64,000 nucleotides of DNA from Taenia hydatigena (lineage: Eukaryota > Platyhelminthes > Cestoda > Cyclophyllidea > Taeniidae): the NCBI GenBank assembly GCA_036345935.2, contig JADWOT020000007.1:2965719-3029718 (forward strand). Reading direction: 5' to 3'. The notes beneath the pieces were generated by a model that had not been told where the DNA came from, did no database searches, and saw only the letters and a list, made by a program, of their open reading frames with translations. The position numbers and the translations under genes were made by a program. This document shows positions 38,500-49,229 of the stretch, in pieces. Numbering within the stretch: the first letter of the stretch is position 1; each line of letters starts with the position of its first letter.

Positions 38500-40199
38500 A
38501 TGCCTAACGAGTCTACTTTTTGTGTCCATTGGCCTCTAGTCATGCCTCTGGCTGAATTTTCTGACTTTCGCACTTGACCGTGCCTCTTGTTTAGCTTTTC
38601 GTTGAAGTGCATATACTCACAGGATTTATAATTAGTACGACTGAGAGTTGTCAGAGTGCCCAATCCAATGTTCTGGTGATGCTGTTAATCGCTGAAGCCT
38701 ACTAGATGTTGAGAAGTGTGGTGGATTAGCCGACATCATAACTCGTGCAGCTATCCGCAGTGGAATGCAATTCCTACCTCCAAATAAGCGTTTTTTTTCA
38801 AGTCATACCAGCCGTTGATGCACTATGCGTTGGCACATCAATTGAGCATGTTCCAGCAAATAAACTCGTGAATGGAAAGCCTGCCACTGTGTCACCCCTT
38901 CTTGTTGCCTCACAAATTCGGAGAAAGCCTTATTCTTCCAGAATCGTGTACTATTTTGGACTCCATCCAATTTTATCGGGTCGTAAGATTATTTCGTCGG
39001 TTTATTTGGCAGTTGTTGTTGTGTTTACATAGCTGCGAGTTAGGATGCAAAGTGCTCTACATTGTTTGCACCTGGCTTCTTGGGATGATTGTTTCTGAAA
39101 TGCTTATAACTGAGGCGTTTTAGTGATGATGCAGTGTTATAGCGACTGCTTTGGAGGCAATGCACTATTCATCCTTTCGTGTGTATCCCACTGCCGTAGT
39201 GATGTAATAGCCTCTGCCTGATCCACTCCTTCCTTTGGTCGTGGCAGTAATTAATTTTGACTGTATCGTTCTTTTGTCACGGGGCTAAAAGTTGATTTAC
39301 GGGACATAGGGACACAGACGGCATGTGAGTTGATTCCACCTGCACTTCTATGCATTGACAAGCGTTAAGACCCATCCATTCATTTACTTTTAACTTGTCA
39401 ACCCAGTATTTCTTACTCTAATGGATGCAAGTTTGGCATTTTGGTACGTTTCCCTTCCCAAATCGAGGTGTCTACCTCAGTCTAAAACAAAGGATTAAAA
39501 CTAACAGCCCAGTAGCAGAAATAAAGGTTGGATGTGCTTGTGGGCGGGTGTTGTAGTACTGGTGATGTGCAGGTTTGAAAATAACAAGCTATTCAAGAAA
39601 AGACTGAAATGGGAGCTTGCTTCGTTTAATTTAAAAAATGTTGACTTGGTCTTCTAGAAGGACGAGTTAAAGGAAATTAGTAAAATATGCCATCTCACTC
39701 ATATACACTCGGGCGCACACATGCACACATGGTACTACCTGTATTATTGTGACCCCATTTAGCATAGCCCTCTAAAAGGACGGAAATGGGAAATGGACAA
39801 TGGCAGCGAACAGTGTACAAGTGGATTCAAGGGGAGAGGTCACGTCTTTACTTCGCTATCGTAGAATGCTAGGTCGAGGCAACGTCCACAAAAAAATTGT
39901 AGGCAGTGGGATTGGCAGGTAGAAGTTAGGCCAACCCGCAAGTTACGAAGTAGGAAGTAGGAGCAACGCGCTCATCTTTGAATTGAGGGAGTGACAGTAC
40001 GAGTAGGAGACGGAGCTGAGGCGAGTTGATGTGGAACATGCTAAAGCGACAGTAAAAAGATGAAGATGCACAGTGCATGGCGATCCAAGCTAAGCTATAC
40101 TAGAACAAGTGTTGGTACACAGTACAGTGTTATTTAGTCACATTCAGCATAGACTGTGCTACTTTATTCTAGGTTATAACACAACAACATTATAATGTC
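38500..40199. other. No identifiable gene
   Basis: About 1.7 kb. A plus-strand frame of 95 codons (38,745-39,032) is unrecognised. Nothing else is seen. Confidence 0.45.
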
Positions 40200-40525
40200 A
40201 AAAAAGTGGGAATGGTAAGGAGGTGAATTGGACATCCCGAAAGAGCGCTGGCAGAAGATAGGGTAGGGAGTGGTAGAGGTTAGAAAAATGTGAGACAAGC
40301 AGAGAAAAGAGACGGTCGTAAGGCAATAGAGGAAAAAGACAAGGGTAAGAAAATAAAGTGCAGGCAAATATCCACTTTTTACATCTAAATAAATTAAATG
40401 CATGAAGCAAGAATGGTGGGGCATAATGCAAAGGGCATTCCTTGAGAGGATAATAGGAGTGGTGAAGAAAGAATCGGTGCCGTGCAAGTATGTGAGCAGG
40501 GGGCGGATGATAAATGAGGGGAAGG
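40200..40525 (+). repeat. Dispersed repeat E, copy 1
   Basis: The segment 'ggtgaattggacatcccg', 'agcgctggcagaagat' and 'agtggtagaggtt' matches 55,460-55,620 on the same strand. A weaker match lies near 56,390 ('gaattggacaccctagg'). It adjoins the 3' side of the 5S rRNA copy. Confidence 0.4.
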
Positions 40526-40529
40526 AAGG

Positions 40530-40535
40530 AAAAAA
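40530..40535 (-). terminator. Pol III T6 terminator
   Basis: Six A residues on the plus strand (TTTTTT on the minus strand) lie six bases beyond the 3' end of the 5S rRNA copy. A run of four or more T is the canonical Pol III stop, so position and orientation fit a transcribed 5S gene. Confidence 0.6.
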
Positions 40536-40541
40536 GGCAGG

Positions 40542-40659
40542 GCTAGCAACACCAAGTATTCTTAGTCGATCACCCATGCAAGTATTAACCCGACCCGACG
40601 TAGCTTAACTTCGGCGATCGGACGAGGACCAGTGCTTTCTATGTTGTATAGTTGCTGGC
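40542..40659 (-). rRNA. 5S rRNA (full-length copy, possibly variant or pseudogene)
   Basis: The minus strand reads as a full-length 118-nt 5S rRNA. The 5' GCCAGCAAC and 3' GTTGCTAGC form terminal helix I with a single C-A mismatch. Internally CCTCGTCCGATCGCCGAAG, TTAAGC, GTCGGGTCGGGTTAATACTTG and ATGGGTGA fall in 5S order, so helices II-V and the TFIIIA-binding internal control region are recognisable. Several positions depart from usual 5S, for example TTAATACTTGCATGGG where TTAGTACTTGGATGGG is common. A T6 run follows six bases after the 3' end. It stands alone and not in a tandem array. It may be a dispersed functional 5S gene, a minor variant, or a recent pseudogene. Confidence 0.8.
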
Positions 40660-40689
40660 GTTGACAGTGCTTCGCACCTCCCACCTTCA

Positions 40690-40860
40690 CTCTCCCCTCC
40701 TCTATCACTCGCCTCTAATAACACACTCCACTCCACTACTACCTCCATCCCTCCTCTCTCTGTTGTTGTGTGCGCACGCACGCGCGCGCATGCCCTCCCC
40801 AACACACCCTATGAATAAGGCCCTTCCTCCATCCACCCACCCACCCACTTATTAATCCAT
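40690..40860 (+). repeat. Pyrimidine-rich tract with alternating GC/GT core
   Basis: About 170 bp strongly biased to C and T on the plus strand (runs such as 'ctcccctcctc' and 'ccacccacccaccca'), interrupted at 40,769-40,792 by alternating purine-pyrimidine 'gtgtgcgcacgcacgcgcgc'. Such sequence can adopt H- or Z-DNA. It lies just upstream of the 5S transcript. Confidence 0.6.
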
Positions 40861-40864
40861 TCGC

Positions 40865-40990
40865 GATCCACCATCACGCATCCTCCAGCTCCCCCTCCAG
40901 GTCGCCACCGCGACGGGCGCACATGCGTGTGCAAATAGACGTGCAATGACTAGTATGCGTGGCGGTGCATGATGCCACACATTGGAGTGG
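40865..40990 (+). repeat. Short dispersed repeat J, copy 2
   Basis: Resembles 25,190-25,330 on the same strand; see the 'gggcgcacatgcgtgtgcaaa' block. Confidence 0.35.
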
Positions 40991-42484
40991 AAGAAGGAAT
41001 GCTGCGCAGCAAAGAGTTGTGTTTGCATCGCCCTGTATTTTTTATCAACACAGGCGTCTACACTTTTGTCATTCTCTCTCCACGGTCTTCATTAACGCTT
41101 TACAAATCCCAAATATCTACTCTTTTTCCTTTCTAAACTGATAATTGCTCTTGATCCAAGTTTCATTCCTGGTAAATTGCATAACATTCCCCCACCTATG
41201 ACAAGTAATATGCCTATCATTTCTTTGAACATGGCGATGTATTAAAGCTGCTGTGGTTTGCATGCCTTTGTGACCATGAATTTATGTTGTTGTTAAGAAT
41301 ACTACTTAATTTTTTGGTCTTTAGCTATATTTGGGCAATGCAAACATGCCTGTATACAATATCTTTATTAAAAATTTGATTAGTCACCACAGGAATTTGC
41401 TGAAAATAAGCCATCAGGCCTCATGCATCTTTTAGAATTTTTACTTTGAGCACAATCATACTCAAAGGCTACGCATTACGTTTAGGAACCGAAGCGCTGT
41501 TCCCGTTCACATCCTCTTCCTCACGATTATCACCGGTCAGAGCACGTTACAAATTCATTGATTTAGATTGCGGGACATCCATACAGGCTTAGTTGGAAGT
41601 AAAATAGTAGCTTTTTCCGCCTTCGGTGATTTCAACGCTCTCGTCATGTACGAGGTCCAACTTCTCGCTTCTCGCCTCGAAGGTGCATTTAAAGCGCTGT
41701 ATTTACTGCACAATCGAATAAGGACTTGCCTGTTTTCCGTTGATTCCCTTGTCTTCTGCCTTATAGCTCTTCGAACGAGTGGTCCAGGGCCAACGAATTT
41801 CAGTTCGAGCATAAGGACTTCTGACAAAAAATTCCCACTATGAGGTTTGAGACGACTACCTCTTTGTCTCTCAAAGATCCATTTAAACAACAAATTGTTG
41901 CCATGATCCCTCGTCTCACCAGCACCGTCTTTGGTACTCTTCTTATTGGATGTCTTTGACCATGCTGTCTACTGGTTTTCTTTTAGCCATTAGTGTGCAA
42001 AACTCATCTTCGTATCTGGCCGGTGATGCGCCTTCGTGGGATGGAAGCTGTAGTTTCAAAAGATTGTTGGCTAAAACGAAGTAACAACGTGGATAAAAGC
42101 GTTAGTGGGAAATGAATGCTTATCACTTAACTAAAATCTTTATGCCAAGGGTAATGAAGCTTGCAGTGCAGCCCAGACAGGTGAATTTGCCCGAATTTGT
42201 GTACCAAGTCCCCATCTCGGTAAGCTTTACTCCGAATTTGCTTATAGTAATGCTTTTGACTGAGGTTGGGTAGTCGTGAGTGTCAGTTGCTCCCATAAGC
42301 TTTTAACAGGCTCACCCACCAGCTCAGCCAATACCGCTTCAAGCAACTTTAGTGAGAAATCAGGTTTAACGTCGGAGTTAGTGTGATTAAATACGTTATT
42401 TCGAAACGGGTGTTTTAAGGCATTTCTTTTAGCATAAACTGAAGTGGTCACTTCTATAAACACGGGAAGCTCATCTGACCTGCC
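40991..42484. other. No identifiable gene
   Basis: Overlapping frames on both strands at 41,555-41,893 (minus, 112 codons; plus, 91 codons) are unrecognised. Nothing else is seen. Confidence 0.45.
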
Positions 42485-42773
42485 TTTTTATCGATGCCAT
42501 TTTCGTATCAAGTTGCTGAAGAAAGTCAAAGGCTTAGAAAATATTTGTGCGACGTTATTTGCTATGGATTGATAGGTTATTTATGTCAAATTTTAGGTGC
42601 TGCGTTTGGTGGAATGCAATTTCCAAGAAAAGATGGAGAAATTACCTAAATCCAAAATCTACGTTACACCGGTCGAATAGCGCTACTGCCGCTAGCGTCA
42701 TTGCAAATAGCTAGAGCCATGTGCATTATAAGACGAGTTCCAACAATGGAATCGAGAACACTGAGCCGTAACT

Positions 42774-43241
42774 TTATGACAAGGCCAGTTTCAAACTGTC
42801 TCTAGTACTTACATAAAAGTACGGAGTTATATGACCACTAGAATCTTCTTTGGAGGCATTATATGCTGACACCATGCTGTGAACAAATGAAAAAGGGAGC
42901 ACACTATGATAAATGCGTATGGGTAAGCGATTATTTGAGGGGGTATATAAAAACTTAAAATGGTCACTAAAATACAAAAAAGGAACAATTCTCAATAGGC
43001 AGCGTATGTCTTCAGGCGATAATAAGATGATAAGTGTGTTCCTGTCATTCGCACCCTCGCATTTTTCAAGCCTGAATAAAGTGAAGCTGATTAGATTTGC
43101 TAATTTGTCTGTGTCACCTCCCTTGTCTTCGCGCTCATGAGCCGAGGATCTATGTTGCCATGACAGGGCTGCACACACTCTCAACCCTTTTTCCGCATAC
43201 ACTCGTTTTAAGCCCATCCACTTGATCGTCGACCCACACAA
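42774..43241 (-). other. Open frame shared by X copies B and C, unknown
   Basis: A 155-codon frame beginning inside the HSP70 relic (out of its frame) and running downstream. Copy C has a corresponding frame at 58,737-59,093 (+, 118 codons). Matching stretches include GLRVCAAL, SFTLFRLEKC against GFTLFRLEKC, and a 'IVPF' end. Differences are mostly replacement changes, so there is no sign of selection. No family is recognised, and it is likely a by-product of the repeat. Confidence 0.2.
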
Positions 43242-43704
43242 TTATATTGCATCGTCTTCCCCCATTTTTGATTTTGTGGTAAAACAATAGTTCCCAGGCA
43301 TAGTCTTCGTTGTCATCTCGTTCACCTTCTCGCCCTCCTGCTTTAACTCCTCCGCGCCAGTTACCGTTCTGTCGGTATCCGCCTCTGATAGGCGATCCTT
43401 GCCTTTAATCTTTATGATAGTGCCTTTTTTAGAAGACTTTTTAACCGCTGATATATTGAGAATGCCGTTTTTGTCAATAATATGGGCCGCCAACTTTTAA
43501 GAAACAAAATGCGGTGCTGGTGAACTACTTGGCAATTAGAACTCGCCCAGCAGATTGTTGTCGCAAGGTCATTGTCATAGACCTTTATTGACATACCCCG
43601 CTAATCGTCTGAATACATAGTAAGTGCATGTATCGTCTTAATTGGGATTCTTATGTTGTGTTCTATTAGATCTCTATTTAACCGCTGCTCTGAGTTTCGA
43701 CAAT
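43137..43704 (-). pseudogene. HSP70 C-terminal fragment, pseudogene (copy B)
   Basis: HSP70 is the ATP-dependent cytosolic chaperone. This relic covers roughly residues 400-610 of a protein normally about 640-650 long: the end of the ATPase domain, the substrate-binding domain and part of the lid. Minus-strand peptides in HSP70 order are VETQSSG (IETAGG region), IEHNIRIPIK (KRNTTIPTK), SIKVYDNDLATT (IQVYEGERAMT), LLGEF (NLLGKFEL), IDKNGILNISAV (IDANGILNVSAV), DRLSEADTDR (GRLSKEDIER), NYCFTTKS (lid) and VESVCSPV (LEKVCNPI). The reading jumps between frames and contains stops, so it is dead. No introns are visible. The nucleotide-binding half and a C-terminal EEVD are absent. Copy C carries the matching relic. 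Confidence 0.88.
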
Positions 43705-44417
43705 TTCATTCATCCAATTTTCCTTTCGTATCATCACCCCACCATGGACATTTATATAAATTTACCTTTGTTTTATTTATTTTATTGCCGCATTAATCAA
43801 TTTGGCAATTAACATTAAAAAGGGTTTATGGTACTCTTTATGACAAGCAAATTTGAATGCGAACTTGTTGCAATTAGTTGGATGCTTAAGAGCTTTGGCT
43901 CATTTTACAAAATTATACCTCAGCTACCAAGCTTCAGACTTAGCTGAAGTAAGAATAGCTTCTTCAGACCAAAAAATTTCCTAATTGCATTTGGCAAATT
44001 GGTAACTGTAATATTAATGGTGTGCTTCTCGTTGTTTTCTGAGCGGCGGTAGCGTGTTGACGATCGTTTGCCAAAAAACGATTTCCCACCCATTTACCTT
44101 ATTGTGCATGAGAACTAGGTTATTTTGTAAACTGATGATATTGTACGTAGTTCCGCTCCTTCCACGATGGTTTAATGTCCACCGGGTAAACAATCGTTAA
44201 GTTTAGGGACAATCGGCTGATATTGTAGATGAATATCGCTGAGAGGTACATCATCCAAATCTATGATAGATTTGTGCATGGGGCAAATCTAGCACTTATC
44301 TGACCAACCTGCTGAACATATTGTATTTGCAAGGTAGAGCATTTACAATTTATAGTGACGGTAAAGGAGAAGCATTTCATTGGAAAGGCAGTGCTTTGCA
44401 ATGACGGCTAGATTAGA

Positions 44418-44633
44418 ATGAAGCAAGCCATATCCAAATCTGTTGAAAAGCGTTTTTCAAATAGCAAGGTGGTGGGCTCGTTAATCCGACACAAGCAAGC
44501 ATTAGTCAAGATGGTCTATTTTGGCGATATCAGCGGCAGCGTCGTCAAGGCTGCCGCTGCAGACGACCTTCTGGATTGCGCTCAGATAGCATTTCCACTA
44601 GCGCACTTTGTCACGGCTTTCCTGCGAACCTAG
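44418..44633 (+). other. Short frame shared by three X copies, unknown
   Basis: A 71-codon ATG-to-TAG frame on the strand opposite the HSP70 relic. It includes KVVGSLIRHKQALVKM, YFGDISGSVVKAA and HFVTAFLR. Copy C keeps the frame open on its minus strand down to a stop at 57,304 (KVVDSLIQHKQTLVKM, YFGDISGSVVKAA, HFVTAFLR). Copy A shows KVVDPLVQRK and, after a frameshift, HLAKAFL. Differences between B and C are largely replacement changes. No family is recognised. It may be a fragment of a gene captured by the repeat. Confidence 0.25.
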
Positions 44634-45319
44634 TAGAGCACACCTGTAAACGGGCCGTATGAAAGTCGGATTGATTTGAATATGTTGCCTCTCCAATCAG
44701 TCCATATCTAACCATCATTCCACTCGTCTATCCGCTTCCCTTGGCCTAATCTCTCCATCCGTCGCTCGTATTCTTTATTCTGATTGAGGTATGCATCTCG
44801 TGGTGGGGTAGAGGGGCACCTAAATGCCCAAAAGGTGACCAACTCAAAGGTCAGCATCAGAAAGCGGTATGGAGAAACATCGGTATCTTCTCCTTTGCAT
44901 GCACGATTACGCAAGAAAATCGCCTTGGGTGGGAAGCAAAGGCAAGTGATGTTTGCGCCTGCAAAACCATCAACAAAGAACAATGCCTAAAGTCCGCATC
45001 AGTCGACATTTGGAGCCACCACGTGCAACTAATCGATTCACACGTGTCGGATCCAAAGAGGTCAATCATGCAGCCAACCTCCAAACATGTTTTGCTGCGT
45101 CTTGTTTCGTCAGTGCTTCGCACCCGCTCCGAACTTACCTTGCCTTTGGGCTTCATCCATCCTCCACTTCCGTCGCCTCCATCTCCATCGGCTCGTCACT
45201 CCGAATCTCCCATCCCGCCGTTCTCGAGACCTCAAAGGACCACAACAGATATAGATCGTAGAAATTTGTGGTGAGTTGTGCTACCAATTCCTCTTTCTTT
45301 CCTTGTGCTATCTTCCTTC

Positions 45320-45700
45320 GGCGGTAAGTAAAGGAAACAGGGTTTGAACTTGAACGCAATCCTTGTTTCGAAACTTGCCCAGATAAGAATAAATCTCATT
45401 TTGCGAGTGGTTTTTATGTGTGTTGGGTCCTTGCCGTCTTCAATATACATTCTTAAGTAGAAAAACCACGATTATATTTCTTCCATATGCCTTTCTACAT
45501 TTACACTTTGTCATTTGGATCATTAAAGCTACCCTGCCATCCATTTCAGCAAAGCCTATCACGCCTATGAGGTTCAGCACGGATACAGTTGTAGTGTTTT
45601 CAAAAGCAACAAAAATGTGGTAAATACGTGGACAAATCGCGTTCACTTTATGTCGTCGGTAAAGAGCCGCCTCACCGAAGTCGTCTTAATGACCGCAGCA
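45320..45700 (+). repeat. Dispersed repeat G, copy 2
   Basis: Matches 37,497-37,850 on the same strand: 'gtaagtaaaggaaacaggg', 'gggtccttgccgtcttcaa', 'tttacactttgtcatttgga', 'ccatccatttcagcaaagcc' and 'cacggatacagttg'. It starts exactly where repeat X copy B ends. Confidence 0.65.
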
Positions 45701-48700
45701 GTAGCAGCTAAATCCACCTCATAGCCTACGCATCCAACCCCATCGAGGGCTCCGCTCCGACCACCCCTTCCCTGGCAGATATGGACCACAACCTTTTATC
45801 AAAGAGGCGTCATGCGGCTGCCGCAAAGGAGGAAGTCGGTCCCTATCACTGCAGGCAATCAGTAAGATGTCGCCTTTACCAGTGTCAACTAAGTGTCAAC
45901 ACTGAGGCATTTAATAGCCCGTCTCCCAACCTAAGCGTTTTTCCCGACCTCAGCCATCACAACTTGTCAGTGGCTCATGAAATGCGCAAGAGTCCTCGGC
46001 TCCAGCCACAGAATTTCCATGCAAAAGGAAAAAGAAAGGAACTCGAGAGTGAGACATTTTGCAGCCACTCTTATTGACTGAATAGAAAGGGGCTAAAGGG
46101 TAGTACTAGGCTGGTAGACATTCAAGAACCGGTGCCGCAACCCCGATTCTGTCTTCATGGATCAAAACAATCTACCACCTCTCAGTGCTTTAGTGAACTG
46201 ATAATTAAAACACGCAATCGCTTTAGTGATAAACAGTCAAACGAAGGAAAGGGTCAAAAAGATGTAAAGAGGCAAGAGTATGGATAAAACATTCAATTAA
46301 TCAGTCAAACGAAATCAATCAACTAGTCAGCCAAGTTGTCAAATCACTGCTCGATGAATTGGTGTGAAAATTGCGACCAATCAATTATATTGGAGTTAAA
46401 GCTAGCGATGACAGCAGTTGTACGAGTAAAATAGGTAGCGGAGACGCCTCCTTAGTCGTTTGAACCACCACAATGGAAGAAGAGCCGAAGAAGAAAGTAT
46501 GTTCTCTTTGGTGGGAAAGACATTTACATGGTGAACGGGCGGATGAAGTAAAGAGTGCAAGCTTACTGAAGGAAGCAGGCGAGCCAGAGGAGGCGGGTGC
46601 TTAGCCAGGATAAGAGAAGTGCAACAAGTGAGCCCTTGGCTCAAGCATTAAGGCAAGCACTGAATGGCTGGCTGGCTAACCTACTTGGTTCTAATTGCAA
46701 TGGCACAAGCATTAGAGTCACTCACCAGATTCGATTAAGTTGCACAGAGCCCTGCATTTTCCCTCTTGCAATCTTCTCACCATATCCACATTCATCTGGC
46801 AACTGCCACCACTACACCTGCTCATCCATATCCGACCACTGACTCGTCGAAGTCAAGTAACCGGACAGGTCACATTCGGATTCCTCGTGCCCCATCAAAT
46901 CGACCTCGTCGTCATCGCTCTGCGGCTGTCCTTCGTCTTATTGTCGCGGGTGAGGCCTAAGCAACGGGAAGAACACGAATGGGTGAATGTGAGCAGAGGA
47001 AGCTGAGTGAAGAATGATGACTGCAAAGGGAAGGAGGAGGCACTTATTGGTGTGTTTAGTGACGTCGTCGAGAGATGGTGATGTCGTCGTCAGTCGTATT
47101 GGGGAATGCGGTGTGGAGGTATGAGTGGGAACGGAGCCGGAATAGGAGACAGAGACGAGGGAGGAGGTAGGGAATGAGGCAGATAGTAGATGATCATTTG
47201 CGATGAAAGAGCAGGATCCGGTGGAGGAAGTAGTTTCCCACGCTACCGCCAATTGTGGCCGCCACGACAGTAACGCTGGTGTTGATGGTGAGGAAGATGG
47301 TGGTAGTGAGACTGGGCGACTCTGTTGTCCACTTGCATCTGCAATAACAATTGGAAGGAAGAAGTGCTTAAGCCGAGTGCGCACTGCTACTACTGCAAGC
47401 GATAAAGCAGGTGAGTCAGTGTGGAATCCACTTACGCATGAGTGGTTCGCCACCTAAATCACGACGTGGTGCATTGATTGCTCGATTGATGAGTGAACTT
47501 AAATTATTGGTCAGTCGATCATGAATAGATGACCTTGAGGAAGGAAGGGTGGCGCCAATCCCAAAGTTGTGTTTGCTTACGCTTGTAAGGGCAAGGAACA
47601 ATTGTTCGCGGACAAAGGACTTTCACCAGATGCTGTTGGAATGGAAGCCGGTAGGGCTAATGCCTGCTACGAAGATGCAGCAAACGCCTAGGCACTAATT
47701 GCTCTTCCTATCTCCTTGTGTTTTTTTGCACATAAAGCCTTGAATCTGTTCTTGCTAAAGTGATTTTTGGTCCTAGAAATCTTTTATTTTTACGGCTTGG
47801 TTTGCCGCAATCGTAAAACTGCACTGCTGCCCCTCCTGTTCATTCAAGCCGTCCATCCACACTGACCAAGACTCAGCAAGGGCGTGTATAAGCTGTCGCC
47901 AATGAAGGTATAGTCGGTGGTCTAGACTTGGGTCGTCTGCGTTCTCTTCAGCTCGCTGCTCTTTCTGACCCATCCGCATTTTTCTGTCGGTCAATGGACC
48001 GGTAAGACTACATGTTGTGCAGCCATTGTATGCTAGTATATGGCTCCGACCCAGTAGGCCCTGAACGCGCTGGTCAGCGGAAATTTGCTTGGATGGGTGG
48101 GTAATTAAACGAGACACCAATTAGGGCAAATATGCTTTTAATTGTGATAATGAGGAGAAAAGTAGCCTGTCTGGTTTGCCAAATAAAACAGCTAATCGAA
48201 TAGAATGTTCAGAATATCGACAGCAAATGCCTCCTAAAATTCATTTTGACGAATTGAGACAAGATGCACTTTAAGCGCCGCTTTGCAAATTTAGCGCATG
48301 TGTTGATAATAATGGGTCTGGGCTCGACTTTGGCTGGTGCAACACCACTAACACATGAAAGGAAGAAGAGGCAGCCATCTGAGCTTAAGGTTGCAATCTA
48401 TGCAGAAGGGCAGATTTGTGAGCATACTCGATGTTAGCGAGAAACACATGTTGGTGGTCTGCGCAGGTGGGCCAACTTCTTACGTGCCTTTGCCTCAAAA
48501 CTGCACTGTGCTTACGTTCTGCTTGACTGTCTCATCCTCCTTATAGTCGGTTTAAAATGCATTTGAGAAATCGTGCAATAATTTTGCTAAACATTAACTT
48601 AAGTAATTCTTATGTCACCTTTACTGCGTCCACCAGCCTGTCAAACTGGTGTCACACAATGCTTCAACAAATCCGTCCTCCTCAAGCAAGCGAAAAGCCA

Positions 48701-49229
48701 CAAATTTCCGTCGCCATCATCGTCACCACTACTTGCTGTGCAGTTGGTTCAAAAGCCACTTTATCGAGTGGCAATTCACACCCTTGCAAAAGCCTACGAA
48801 ACCATCATAAATCTAATTTTATCCACCGAAATGAAGTCAAATGCATGGCAAGGGATGCGGCCCAAAAAATAATACTCTTGAAATGGACGAGTGGCTTAGC
48901 GGATAAGATCCTTTCTACGCCTTCCACTGAAAAGGACACTCCTTGTTGTTAAAGTGGACGTATAGCATCAAAGCCTCAATGCCACAGGTTGAGCAGAAGT
49001 GGCGAGGTGAATCCATACGGGCTTGACCCCACCACTCAATCGCTTATCAAGTTACAAAAGCAATGACACCATAAGAAGCAGCAATGCAGTCTCCACACCT
49101 GTAACCCCATATTCTGTGGTGACTGCCTTCTACCACAAGATTGACCTAATCGCAACGATGAATGAAGACAAACATTTTGTAGCACAAATCGTACCCAGTT
49201 GAGGTGCTACAGCTAACTTCATCAACTAT
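45701..49229. other. No identifiable gene
   Basis: About 3.5 kb. The plus strand is purine-rich at 46,960-47,320, which produces a serine/threonine/proline-rich minus-strand frame of 171 codons (46,938-47,453) that I regard as compositional. Frames at 47,773-48,120 (-, 115 codons) and 48,557-48,952 (+, 131 codons) are unrecognised. An A-box-like 'gtggcttagcggataag' at 48,889 lacks a B box. Confidence 0.45.

Larger units (their letters stand above)
42485..45320 (-). repeat. Repeat X, copy B (inverted relative to copy C)
   Basis: About 2.84 kb that aligns along its whole length, reverse-complemented, with 56,635-59,520. Landmarks at the ends are 'atcgatgccattttcg' here against 'cgaaagtggcatcgat' in C, and 'gtggtgagttgtgctaccaat' here against 'attggtagcacaactcacc' in C. 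Similarity is substantial throughout with scattered small indels. The copy includes an HSP70 fragment and two short frames that stay open in both copies. On its 45,320 side it abuts repeat G2. Confidence 0.85.

Noticed and set aside
40164..40577. 137-codon minus-strand frame near the 5S copy
   Set aside because: Its start lies within the 5S rRNA sequence and the rest is T-rich repeat E. This is a frame through non-coding DNA.
43242..43493. Reading the 83-codon HSP70-like frame as a small functional protein
   Set aside because: It is a mid-domain slice of HSP70 bounded by frameshifts, and the flanking HSP70 sequence continues in other frames. It is therefore a pseudogene segment.
46938..47453. 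171-codon minus-strand frame rich in S, T, P
   Set aside because: It arises from a purine-rich plus strand that depletes stop codons on the minus strand. The composition is low-complexity and there is no recognisable domain.
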